64,000 nt of DNA from an uncultured Litoreibacter sp. (GTDB lineage Bacteria; Pseudomonadota; Alphaproteobacteria; Rhodobacterales; Rhodobacteraceae), in assembly GCA_947493265.1 (NCBI GenBank), contig CANLQL010000003.1, positions 372,001 through 436,000 of the forward strand, read 5' to 3'. The position numbers and the translations under genes were made by a program. Below the pieces are notes generated by a model. It saw only the letters and a list, made by a program, of their open reading frames with translations, made no database searches and had not been told where the DNA came from. Shown one piece after another: positions 8,282-16,243 of the stretch (the first letter of the stretch is position 1; each line of letters begins with the position of its first letter).

Positions 8282-9037
8282 TTAAGGCATCCTGATCCCA
8301 CCATCCAAGCGGATCACCGATCCGTTCAGATAAGGTGTCTCAAGGACGAAATTTACCATCTTTCCGAATTCCTCCGGGTGGCCCAGACGTTTGGGGAATA
8401 GCGGTTGATCTGCCAAGGCCTGCCGCGCGGCTTCGGGTAAAGTTTCCATCATTGGCGTTAGGAACAGGCCCGGTGCAATCGCCATCACGCGGATGCCTTG
8501 CTGGGCCAGATCGCGCGCCATCGGCAGCGTCAGCGATACGACCCCGCCCTTGGACGCTGCGTAAGCCGGTTGCCCCTTCTGGCCATCAAATGCTGCGACT
8601 GAGGCCGTGTTGATAATCACCCCACGCTGTCCGTCCTTGTCTTGTGCATTGTCCTGCATTGCTTCTGCCGCCAACCGGGCCAGATTGAAACTGCCGGTCA
8701 GGTTGACATCGATTGTTTTCTTGAACTCATCCAACGCCAGAGGTCCGTCTTTCCCAACGGTTTTGCCGACAGTCGCGATACCTGCGCAACTGACAGCGCC
8801 TGTGATCTTTCCAAAGGCCGACAGGGTCGCATCACGCGCGGCTTTTACCGAAGCTTCGTCCACAACGTCGGTTTCACAAAAGATCGTTGATCGCCCAAGC
8901 TCTGATACCAAAAAGTCGCCGCGCACGGTGTTTTGATCCAGCAGTGCGACTTTGCCGCCCGCACTCAGAATGACCCGCGCAGCTGCCTCGCCCAGGCCGG
9001 ACGCGCCGCCACTGATCATGACCACCTTTTCTAGCAT
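8282..9037 (-). CDS. Short-chain dehydrogenase, 3-hydroxyacyl-CoA dehydrogenase type II-like
   Basis: NAD-dependent dehydrogenase of 251 residues. The cofactor loop GGASGLGEAAAR lies near residues 9-20, and the active site has Ser in NTASVAAFDG followed by YAASK. The C-terminus LNGSVIRLDGGIRMP is typical of the family that includes 17-beta-HSD type 10 and 3-hydroxyacyl-CoA dehydrogenase type II. I chose the ATG at 9037, preceded by AGGAAG, because the frame stays open for another 138 codons upstream but the extra sequence does not resemble a protein of this family. It is in an operon with the flavin monooxygenase, which suggests a shared degradative pathway, possibly of an aromatic or acyl compound. 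Confidence 0.88.
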   Translation of the reverse strand: MLEKVVMISGGASGLGEAAARVILSAGGKVALLDQNTVRGDFLVSELGRSTIFCETDVVDEASVKAARDATLSAFGKITGAVSCAGIATVGKTVGKDGPLALDEFKKTIDVNLTGSFNLARLAAEAMQDNAQDKDGQRGVIINTASVAAFDGQKGQPAYAASKGGVVSLTLPMARDLAQQGIRVMAIAPGLFLTPMMETLPEAARQALADQPLFPKRLGHPEEFGKMVNFVLETPYLNGSVIRLDGGIRMP

Positions 9038-9154
9038 CGCACTTCCTTTCCAGCGTTTCTGGCAGTTGAGTTTGTCTGATGTATCATGTTCCGGGTGGCG
9101 GAAAAGACCCAGAACGCGCAGAGTGCCGCTAAACTTCCTTGAAGATCGACTGAG

Positions 9155-10363
9155 ATGCCCAAAGCCACCGCGCCACTTCTTGATAACGCCACAGCACGGC
9201 GGATATTTTTGCAGCGTCACGGGTTGAGTGGATCGCCCATCGGAGCCCCGGCGCTTGGCGATATCATCGCAGATCTTGGTTTTGTTCAGCTCGACAGTAT
9301 CAACACGGTCGCCCGCGCCCATCACATGATCTTGCGCGCGCGCCAGCAATCCTATCGCCAGGAACATCTGGATAAATACTATGCCGGACGGCACCTGTTT
9401 GAGCATTGGACCCACGATGCCAGTGTCATTCCGATGACCCAGTTCCCGCAATGGCGAATGAAATGCGCGCGTGACGCAAAAACCCTGCGCAGCCGGTACA
9501 AGAACTGGCGACGAGACGGTTTTGAAGCGAAGTTTAACGACGTACTGCAGCGTATCTCGGACGGGGGTCCGTGTTCATCTGGAGATGTGGGTCAGGATGA
9601 AGAACGCTCCAAAGGCGGATGGTGGGACTGGCACCCGTCAAAGACCGCACTGGAATATCTGTGGCGATCCGGTGCGCTGACCGTGACCCGGCGCGAAGGG
9701 TTCCGCAAAATTTACGATTTGACCGAAAATGTGATCCCGCCCGAATACCTCAATGCCCGCATGGAAGATGCCGCGGTGATTGATTGGGCTTGCGGGGCTG
9801 CCCTTGATCGCATTGGCTTTGGCACATCTGGGGAAATTGCCGCGTTCTGGGATTTGGTTACCCCGAAAGAGGCACGCGATTGGTGCGCACGGCAACTGGC
9901 CGCAGGCGAGCTGATTGAAGTCGACATCGGGTGCGCCGGGGCCGGCCCGCGCCGCTCCTTCTGTCGTCCAACGCTTTTGGAAGAAACCCCACCCGACCCG
10001 ACGGCCCGTATACGGGTTCTGTCGCCTTTTGATCCCGCTTTGCGCGACCGAAACCGCGCAGAGAGATTGTTTGGCTTTCACTACCGGATCGAAGTCTTTG
10101 TCCCGGAAGCGAAGCGACAATACGGGTATTACGTCTTCCCGGTGATGGAGGGCGCGCGCCTGATCGGCCGGATCGATATGAAATCGCATCGCGATGTGGG
10201 CGAATTGCGCGTCCGGGCGTTTTGGCCAGAAGCAGGTATCAAGTTGGGTCCAGGCCGACTTGCCAGGCTTGAAGCAGAGCTTGACCGCATGGCGCGATTT
10301 GCCGGAACACCCGAGACTGTCTTTGCGTCCGACTGGATACGCGAACCGATGCCTGCAAGCTGA
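9155..10363 (+). CDS. YcaQ-type winged-helix DNA glycosylase family protein
   Basis: Protein of 402 residues in the HTH_42 family, whose best-known members (AlkZ and YcaQ/AlkX) unhook crosslinked or alkylated bases. The signature LGFVQLDSINTVARAHH is near residues 44-60. Its QLD triplet matches the Q-hydrophobic-D form I recall for YcaQ-type members, where AlkZ has Q-hydrophobic-Q. Other conserved blocks are FEHWTHDASVIP and, further on, LSPFDPALRDRNRAERLFGF and GRIDMKSHR. The length matches E. coli YcaQ. It is divergent from the SDR gene by 117 bp and stands alone ahead of the Anbu operon. Confidence 0.82.
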   Translation: MPKATAPLLDNATARRIFLQRHGLSGSPIGAPALGDIIADLGFVQLDSINTVARAHHMILRARQQSYRQEHLDKYYAGRHLFEHWTHDASVIPMTQFPQWRMKCARDAKTLRSRYKNWRRDGFEAKFNDVLQRISDGGPCSSGDVGQDEERSKGGWWDWHPSKTALEYLWRSGALTVTRREGFRKIYDLTENVIPPEYLNARMEDAAVIDWACGAALDRIGFGTSGEIAAFWDLVTPKEARDWCARQLAAGELIEVDIGCAGAGPRRSFCRPTLLEETPPDPTARIRVLSPFDPALRDRNRAERLFGFHYRIEVFVPEAKRQYGYYVFPVMEGARLIGRIDMKSHRDVGELRVRAFWPEAGIKLGPGRLARLEAELDRMARFAGTPETVFASDWIREPMPAS

Positions 10364-10469
10364 CACTCGAAAGGCCAAGGGTACGAAACTGCCTAAGAAC
10401 TGAGCTCGTTTCACCGCACCAAGTGACATAGCTCCGCGATCACAGCTTTTCGGGCTCTTTCCAAAGCGA

Positions 10470-10492
10470 GTGTTTGCACTTTTGCAAAACAC
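10470..10492. promoter_or_regulatory. Inverted repeat ahead of the Anbu operon
   Basis: GTGTTTGCA at 10470-10478 and TGCAAAACAC at 10483-10492 form a near-perfect inverted repeat with a four-base centre and a single unpaired base. It ends 17 bp before the first ATG of the four-gene operon. It could be an operator or a leader hairpin near the ribosome binding site. The symmetry is seen directly and the role is inferred. Confidence 0.45.
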
Positions 10493-10509
10493 CGTGTTAG
10501 CCTTCCCTA

Positions 10510-11937
10510 ATGCCTGATAAAATTGAATTTTTCGACGAGATGTTTGGATATGGCGCAGACCTGCGCACGCCATATGTCGACTATAACGACTGGTTTTCTT
10601 CCGAAGACGTCGCCAATCTAAAGAGCAAATCCAAACAGGCGGAAACGCTGTTTCGACTGACAGGGATCACCTTCAATGTCTACGGTGCTGAAGAAGCGGC
10701 CGAGCGGCTGATCCCGTTTGATCTGGTTCCGCGGATCATCACAGCAAAGGAATGGGGCAAGCTGGCCCGGGGGATCGACCAACGGGTTCGCGCCATCAAC
10801 GCATTTCTGCATGATATCTATCACCGTCAGGAAATCGTCAAAGCCGGACGCCTTCCGGCAGAGATGATCGCAAACAACGAAGCGTTTCTGCCGCAGATGA
10901 TCGGCGTGTCCCCACCGGGCAATATCTACACCCATATCGTTGGGACCGATCTGGTGCGCGCCGGGCCGGATGAATTTTACGTTTTGGAAGACAATGCGCG
11001 CACGCCGTCTGGCGTGTCTTACATGTTGGAAAATCGCGAAACGATGCTGCACATGTTCCCGGAGCTATTTTCCAAGATCAATGTGCGCGGTGTTGGACAT
11101 TATCCGCGTGCGTTGCGGCGGTCCCTTTCTGCCTGTGCCCCACCCGCCTGTAACGGCAAGCCGTGCGTTGCGGTTCTGACGCCCGGCATTCACAATTCCG
11201 CCTATTACGAGCATTCGTTTCTTGCGGACCAAATGGGCGTTGAGCTTGTTGAAGGTCATGACCTGCGGATCATCGATGGGCGCGTCGCGATGCGCACGAC
11301 GGAAGGCTACAAACCTATTGATGTGCTTTACCGCCGTGTTGATGACGATTTTCTGGACCCGCTGAATTTCAATCCGGACTCGATGTTGGGTGTACCCGGC
11401 ATCATGGATGTCTACCGCGCGGGCGGCATCACCATCGCCAATGCACCGGGAACAGGCATTTCCGATGACAAGGCGATCTATTCTTACATGCCTGATATTG
11501 TTGAGTTCTACACAGGCGAAAAAGCGATCCTGAAGAACGTTCCGACATGGCGCTGTTCGGAAAAGGACGCTCTCGGTCATGTCTGTGACAATCTCGAAGA
11601 ACTCGTCGTCAAGGAAGTACACGGATCCGGCGGATACGGCATGTTGGTCGGACCCGCTGCCAGCAAGAAAGAGGTGGAGGAGTTTCGCGCCAAGCTACTG
11701 GCGCGCCCTGACAACTACATTGCACAACCCACGCTGGCCCTGTCGACGGTACCGATCCTGACGGAGGCCGGACTGGCCCCGCGTCATGTTGATTTGCGGC
11801 CCTTTGCACTTGCGTCCCCGAAAGGGGTGGACTTGATCCCTGGTGGTCTGACGCGGGTCGCGCTGACCGAAGGGTCTCTGGTCGTCAACTCGTCGCAAGG
11901 TGGCGGCACCAAAGACACCTGGGTTCTGGAGGACTAG
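10510..11937 (+). CDS. Circularly permuted ATP-grasp type 2 protein (former DUF404/DUF407)
   Basis: A 475-residue protein of the circularly permuted ATP-grasp family, predicted to form peptide or amide bonds using ATP. Recognisable blocks are LARGIDQRVRAINAFLHDIY, YVLEDNARTPSGVSYMLENR, VLTPGIHNSAYYEHSFLA, YRRVDDDFLDPLNF, VKEVHGSGGYGMLVGP and the C-terminal SSQGGGTKDTWVL. It heads a tight operon with an alpha-E protein, a transglutaminase-like protein and Anbu. Comparative work on amidoligases and Anbu describes this same neighbourhood and suggests synthesis of a peptide tag or product. The exact substrate is unknown. Confidence 0.9.
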   Translation: MPDKIEFFDEMFGYGADLRTPYVDYNDWFSSEDVANLKSKSKQAETLFRLTGITFNVYGAEEAAERLIPFDLVPRIITAKEWGKLARGIDQRVRAINAFLHDIYHRQEIVKAGRLPAEMIANNEAFLPQMIGVSPPGNIYTHIVGTDLVRAGPDEFYVLEDNARTPSGVSYMLENRETMLHMFPELFSKINVRGVGHYPRALRRSLSACAPPACNGKPCVAVLTPGIHNSAYYEHSFLADQMGVELVEGHDLRIIDGRVAMRTTEGYKPIDVLYRRVDDDFLDPLNFNPDSMLGVPGIMDVYRAGGITIANAPGTGISDDKAIYSYMPDIVEFYTGEKAILKNVPTWRCSEKDALGHVCDNLEELVVKEVHGSGGYGMLVGPAASKKEVEEFRAKLLARPDNYIAQPTLALSTVPILTEAGLAPRHVDLRPFALASPKGVDLIPGGLTRVALTEGSLVVNSSQGGGTKDTWVLED

Positions 11938-11941
11938 GCGG

Positions 11942-12883
11942 ATGTTGGGAAAAACAGCAGGCGGCCTGTTCTGGATGTTGCGCTACATGGAGCGGACAGA
12001 AAACACAGCGCGGATGATTGATGCCGGGCTTCGAATTTCCCTGACACGGTCCAGTGCGGCCGAAAGCGAATGGAAATCCATCCTGACCGCAACGGGACTA
12101 TTGGCGGATTATTCCGCGAGGTATGACGAGGTTATCGGCGCACAGGTCATCGACTTTCTGCTGCGGGACAAAAGCAACGGCGGCAGCGTGATTTCAGCGG
12201 TGGAAACTGCGCGCATGAACGCAAAACTGGTGCGCACGGCCCTGACCCGTGAGGTTTTTGAAGCGGTCAATGAATGCTGGATCACGCTTAATGAATTGCT
12301 GGCAAACCCGGTGCGCGAACAAGCCTTGCCCGAAGTTCTGCAAACGATCCGGCAGCGGGCGGCTTTTGTGCGCGGTGCCCTTCAAGGTTCGATGATCCGC
12401 AATGATATCTATGACTTCGCCCGGATCGGGACGTTCTTTGAACGGGCTGACAATGTCGCGCGGATTATGGATGTGAAATATTACATCCTGTTGCCCACGA
12501 TCATGCATGTGGGATCAGCGCAGGACAACGTTCAGTGGGAAGCCATCTTGCGCGCGACCTCGTCCGTGCGGGCCTATCAGACGCTGAATGAGGGCGAGTA
12601 CAACCCGCGCCAGATCGTTGAACATCTTGTGCTGGACAAGCGCCTGCCCCGGTCGCTGGCATTCTGCTACAAGAAGATCGCTGACAACCTGGCCTATCTG
12701 GAATCCGACTATGGGGTCCGGCATCCCTGTCACGACATGGTCGAAGAGATCAACAACCGCTTCGCCACGACGTCGCTTGATGAGATTTTCGACACCGGTT
12801 TGCACGAGTTTCTGACCGCCTTTGTCAATGACAGCCAAGCGCTTGGGGCCCAGATCGAACGCGACTACCGGTTTACGGAATGA
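11942..12883 (+). CDS. Alpha-E domain protein (former DUF403)
   Basis: An all-helical protein of 313 residues, with the alpha-E signature at the start (MLGKTAGGLFWMLRYMERTENTARMID) and further conserved helices (RIGTFFERADNVARIMDVKYY near residue 165). I took the ATG at 11942 because GGAGG at 11928-11932 sits 9 bp upstream and the family begins this way. The frame is open for 14 more codons back into the ATP-grasp gene, but those add nothing conserved. Its partner in most genomes is the circularly permuted ATP-grasp, as here. It may hold or present the peptide substrate, though no catalytic residues are known. Confidence 0.9.
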   Translation: MLGKTAGGLFWMLRYMERTENTARMIDAGLRISLTRSSAAESEWKSILTATGLLADYSARYDEVIGAQVIDFLLRDKSNGGSVISAVETARMNAKLVRTALTREVFEAVNECWITLNELLANPVREQALPEVLQTIRQRAAFVRGALQGSMIRNDIYDFARIGTFFERADNVARIMDVKYYILLPTIMHVGSAQDNVQWEAILRATSSVRAYQTLNEGEYNPRQIVEHLVLDKRLPRSLAFCYKKIADNLAYLESDYGVRHPCHDMVEEINNRFATTSLDEIFDTGLHEFLTAFVNDSQALGAQIERDYRFTE

Positions 12884-13686
12884 TCATGCGGCTGAAAATC
12901 TCCCATACCACAACCTATAGCTACGACGCGCCGGTTGCCTACGCGCTGCAACAGCTTCGGTTGCGGCCAAAGTCGCGGCCGGGTCAAACGGTCCTTCGCT
13001 GGGATATTGATGTCGAAGGGGGGACAAAGCAGGCCTTGTTTGAGGATGAGCATGCCAATTCCGTAGATTTGGTCAGCTTTCTGCCGCAAACAACGCAAGT
13101 GACAATTCACAGCCATGGCGAGGTCGATGTCGAGGATCAGAAAGGCATCGTCGGGCCCCAGAAAAGCTGCGTGCCCCTGTGGTTGTATCAGCGCCCAACG
13201 CCGCAAACGGTTGCAGGCGAGAAGGTCAAGAAACTTCTTGGAACGCTGGAAAAGACCGATGACAGGCTTGCGCAATTGCACGCCTTATCTGCCCATATAT
13301 TGGCGTCCCTGCCCTACTCCACTGAACAAACCAACGTCACGCTTAGCGCAGAAGACGCATTGGGGTCCGGGCATGGGGTATGTCAGGACCACGCCCATGT
13401 GTTTCTTGCTGCGGCCCGCTCAATGGACATTCCGGCGCGCTATGTGTCGGGCTACCTGATGCTGCAAGACAGTGTTGATCAAACAGCCAGCCATGCCTGG
13501 GCGGAAGCGCATATCGATGGATTGGGCTGGGTTGGGTTTGATATCTCCAACGGCATATCGCCCGATGCACGCTACGTGCGCGTCGCAACCGGCTTGGACT
13601 ACTATTCAGCGGCCCCGATCCGAGGGATGCGACAAGGCAGCGGAACCGAAGATCTTGAGGTTCAGATTCAGGTTCAACAACAATAA
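12880..13686 (+). CDS. Transglutaminase-like cysteine peptidase of the Anbu operon
   Basis: A 268-residue protein with an N-terminal bacterial transglutaminase-like beta domain (MRLKISHTTTYSYDAPV) and a papain-like core. The catalytic triad can be read as Cys168 in GHGVCQDHAHVF, His205 in SHAWAEAH and Asp221 in GFDISNG. It overlaps the stop of the alpha-E gene by ATGA, showing translational coupling. Start codons at residues 1 and 3 are both possible. In related operons this protein is thought to cleave or transfer the peptide product of the ATP-grasp enzyme. No signal peptide is visible, so it should act in the cytoplasm. Confidence 0.9.
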   Translation: MIMRLKISHTTTYSYDAPVAYALQQLRLRPKSRPGQTVLRWDIDVEGGTKQALFEDEHANSVDLVSFLPQTTQVTIHSHGEVDVEDQKGIVGPQKSCVPLWLYQRPTPQTVAGEKVKKLLGTLEKTDDRLAQLHALSAHILASLPYSTEQTNVTLSAEDALGSGHGVCQDHAHVFLAAARSMDIPARYVSGYLMLQDSVDQTASHAWAEAHIDGLGWVGFDISNGISPDARYVRVATGLDYYSAAPIRGMRQGSGTEDLEVQIQVQQQ

Positions 13687-13764
13687 GCCGATTGCGGTTT
13701 TCCGCGTTTCAGGCCTATTCTGCACCGCAGCGCGACTCTGCGCGACAAACAGGCAGAATTTCGA

Positions 13765-14502
13765 ATGACATATTGTGTTGGCATGCTTTTAGACCGCGGA
13801 CTCGTCTTGATGTCAGACACGCGCACCAATGCCGGTCTCGACAACATTGCGACCGCCAAAAAGATGCACACCTGGACTGTCCCGGGCGAACGGGTGATCA
13901 CGTTGATGACCGCCGGCAACCTTGCGACGACACAAGCCGTGGTTGGGTTGATTGACGAGCGTACGAAAGCGCCGGAAGACCGCAGCCCATCTATTCTGGA
14001 TGCGCCGTCAATGTTCCAGATCGCCCAGACCGTCGGCGCAACCCTGCGCGAGGTTATTTCCGAAAACGCGTCGTCCAATTCAGAAGAACAGTCTGCGGCG
14101 GCGTTCAGCGCGACGATGATCATGGCGGGTCAAATCAAAGGTGGGCCACCTCGGCTGTTTTTGATTTATCCAGAGGGGAATTTCATTGAAGCTTCGCCCG
14201 ATAACCCGTTCTTTCAAATCGGAGAAACCAAATACGGCAAACCAATTCTGGTTCGCGCCTATGATCCCGAAATGAGTTTTGAGCGTGCGTTGAAATTACT
14301 GCTCGTAAGCTTCGATTCCACGATCAAATCGAACCTGTCGGTCGGGCTACCGCTGGACTACATCACATATGAGGCCGGGTCGCTGGAGATCACCAGTCAG
14401 GAGAGAATTGAAGCTGATGATCCGTATTTCCTGTCGATTTCGAATGGCTGGGGGGACGCGCTCAACACGGCATTTGATCAGCTTCCCGATTTCGAATTCT
14501 AG
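13765..14502 (+). CDS. Anbu (ancestral beta-subunit) proteasome-type peptidase
   Basis: A 245-residue member of the Ntn-hydrolase fold, a bacterial relative of the proteasome beta subunit and HslV. After removal of Met, Thr1 is the expected nucleophile (MTYCVGMLLDRG), followed by Asp17 in SDTRTNAG and a lysine pair at about residues 31-32 (TAKKMH), the usual Ntn positions. The other blocks are TAGNLATTQ and FLIYPEGNFIEASPDNPFFQIGETKYGKP, typical of Anbu. It closes the operon with the ATP-grasp, alpha-E and transglutaminase-like genes, 78 bp after the last. Known Anbu proteins assemble into large open rings. Whether this one cleaves peptides is not shown by sequence. Confidence 0.92.
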   Translation: MTYCVGMLLDRGLVLMSDTRTNAGLDNIATAKKMHTWTVPGERVITLMTAGNLATTQAVVGLIDERTKAPEDRSPSILDAPSMFQIAQTVGATLREVISENASSNSEEQSAAAFSATMIMAGQIKGGPPRLFLIYPEGNFIEASPDNPFFQIGETKYGKPILVRAYDPEMSFERALKLLLVSFDSTIKSNLSVGLPLDYITYEAGSLEITSQERIEADDPYFLSISNGWGDALNTAFDQLPDFEF

Positions 14503-14533
14503 CGAGCAGTCGGATCGGGACAGAACGCCAGAA

Positions 14534-15034
14534 CTAGCTCGCCCTGTAGCGCCAAGACATAGCTGCGCCCAGTGCGATACAGACAAGCCCTGAAAGCTCC
14601 AGCAGCCAATTCATGCGCATGTTTGCGACATTCAACCCGATGAACTGATCAAAGTGGTGGAACCCGACCGCTCTTATGGCGATGAATGCCAAGAGGAACG
14701 AAATTCCAAGGATTGCGGGCCATAAAACGCGAATATGGGTCTGCAATCTGGCCCAAAGCATCACCGCAAACAGGAAGGCACCAGCCAGAAGCACCGCGAT
14801 GAAAACCAATTGAACGGTTCTGCGGGCGTCATACCAGCCGGTCGCCTGCGCTTGGCACCGCCCGAATGCCGTCAGTGCAGATTGTAGGTCCAATTGTTTG
14901 TTCAGCGCCAGAAACGCCAAACCACAAGACAAGCAAAGCCAGAACATGCGACGGGTGGCGACGGTTTGTGACTTGGCCACCTGAAGCCCGACCAATGCCA
15001 CGGCGACATAGCAGGCTACGGTCACCCATCCCAT
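14534..15034 (-). CDS. Small integral membrane protein of unknown function
   Basis: A 166-residue membrane protein with four or five hydrophobic segments: MGWVTVACYVAVALVGL, MFWLCLSCGLAFLALN, TVQLVFIAVLLAGAFLFAVMLWA, VLWPAILGISFLLAFIAI and WLLELSGLVCIALGA. I set the start at the ATG at 15034, whose first helix follows directly. The longer frame back to 15154 would overlap the neighbouring regulator gene and adds no helix. A conserved-looking HHFDQFIG sits in the loop before the last helix. I do not recognise the family. It lies between the convergent Anbu operon and a LacI gene on the same strand as the latter. Confidence 0.6.
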   Translation of the reverse strand: MGWVTVACYVAVALVGLQVAKSQTVATRRMFWLCLSCGLAFLALNKQLDLQSALTAFGRCQAQATGWYDARRTVQLVFIAVLLAGAFLFAVMLWARLQTHIRVLWPAILGISFLLAFIAIRAVGFHHFDQFIGLNVANMRMNWLLELSGLVCIALGAAMSWRYRAS

Positions 15035-15107
15035 AGCGCTTGTGTCGCCGATACTAGGTGACCACCGGCTCTGAGTGCAAAGAAGCAGCGCGTTCAGTCT
15101 TTCCAAA

Positions 15108-16145
15108 CTATTGAAGCAATTCTGAATAGGGCGGCGCGGTCGTGTCCCGTACAATACAGGTCACGTCACATTTGACCCTTTGTACCGGCCCGGCCCCCGA
15201 TGCGATGCTTTCAACCATTTGTTTTCCTGCCAATGCCCCGATCGTGTCTGCAGGGATAGAGATTGTCGTCAATGCAGGCTCTATATCGCCAGAACCTTTA
15301 AAATCTCCTATCCCGACAATGGACACATCGCGGGGGACGGACAAACCGATCTGATGCGCCGCATAGACCGCCCCCTGCGCAATCACATCATTGCCGCAAA
15401 GCAATGCCGATGGACGATTTGGTTGCTTGAGAAGCCGCACGCAATCGCGCTTGGCATGGGCGATAGAATACAGCGTCTCGACCTGCCAGTCGTCAGAAAC
15501 CGCGCAATTGTTTTCTGCCAGCACGTCGCGCGCACCCTGCAAACGGCCCCGCGCCCGATCGTTTTCTTCGGTTGCGGGAAAAACCAGCGCGATATCGCGG
15601 TGCCCCAGATCAATCAGATGTTGTGCGGCAAGCCGTCCGGCCTGCGTGTTTTCAGCCCCGATGCAGGAGATGCGCGAGCCTGCGTCATAGTTCCAGATCG
15701 CCAGTGCCGGGACATCTTGCTGGTCGATCAGGTTGAACGTGGCGTCTCGGTGGTCCAAGCCGATCAAGGCAATGCCATCGACCCGATGCTCAAGAAATTT
15801 CCGCAGGATCGAGTATTCGCGCTCCAGATCGAACCCGTGGCTGGCCAGCAGGATCGTGAACCCAGCCTCATCCACTGCATCTGAAAAGGATTGGATCACT
15901 TCCGCAAAAATCGCGTGGTTAATGGTTGGAACCAGTACGCCGATAGTGCCGGACCGCTTGCCGTGCATCGCCTGCGCCGCGCGGTTGCGGATATAGCCCA
16001 GCTTTTCGACCGCGCGCTCGATCTTCTTGCGAGTCGTCGGACGCACCAGATCCGGGTGGTTAAACGCCCGTGACACAGTTGACGCAGAGACTTTTGCAGC
16101 CTTTGCGACAGCAACAATATCGGCTTTAGTCGATTGTTTATCCAA
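15108..16145 (-). CDS. LacI-family regulator divergent from a TTT transporter and sulfoacetate-type genes
   Basis: A 345-residue LacI/GalR regulator. The helix-turn-helix is at residues about 10-35 (VAVAKAAKVSASTVSRAFNHPDLV), followed by the hinge (RNRAAQAMHGKRSGTIGVLVPTINHAIFAEV) and a sugar-binding-protein-like effector domain. It is divergent from tctA by 98 bp. That gap has an AT-rich inverted repeat at 16173-16200 that could be its site. By position it should control the transporter, aldehyde dehydrogenase and CoA ligase operon. The inducer is probably the transported organic acid or a CoA ester of it, which is inference. Confidence 0.85.
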   Translation of the reverse strand: MDKQSTKADIVAVAKAAKVSASTVSRAFNHPDLVRPTTRKKIERAVEKLGYIRNRAAQAMHGKRSGTIGVLVPTINHAIFAEVIQSFSDAVDEAGFTILLASHGFDLEREYSILRKFLEHRVDGIALIGLDHRDATFNLIDQQDVPALAIWNYDAGSRISCIGAENTQAGRLAAQHLIDLGHRDIALVFPATEENDRARGRLQGARDVLAENNCAVSDDWQVETLYSIAHAKRDCVRLLKQPNRPSALLCGNDVIAQGAVYAAHQIGLSVPRDVSIVGIGDFKGSGDIEPALTTISIPADTIGALAGKQMVESIASGAGPVQRVKCDVTCIVRDTTAPPYSELLQ

Positions 16146-16172
16146 GATAATACCCGCCTTTTCGCCGCAAAA

Positions 16173-16200
16173 ATGAAAACATTTGCAAAACTATTTTCAT
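16173..16200. promoter_or_regulatory. Inverted repeat in the regulator-tctA control region
   Basis: ATGAAAA at 16173-16179 and TTTTCAT at 16194-16200 form a perfect 7-bp inverted repeat with a 14-bp centre. An off-centre palindrome TTTGCAAA lies within it at 16182-16189. It sits between the divergent LacI gene and tctA, where an operator would be expected. The assignment to the LacI protein is inference. Confidence 0.4.
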
Positions 16201-16243
16201 TGCCTAGTCTTTTTTGTCAACAAATGGGTTGGGAGGCCTTGGG

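Noticed and set aside
9038-9451. 138-codon upstream extension of the SDR gene
   Set aside because: Family start and AGGAAG site fall at 9037; the extra sequence overlaps the divergent YcaQ-type gene.
9638-10573. 311-codon minus-strand frame over the YcaQ-type gene
   Set aside because: Antisense of a recognisable family member; spans the Anbu promoter region.
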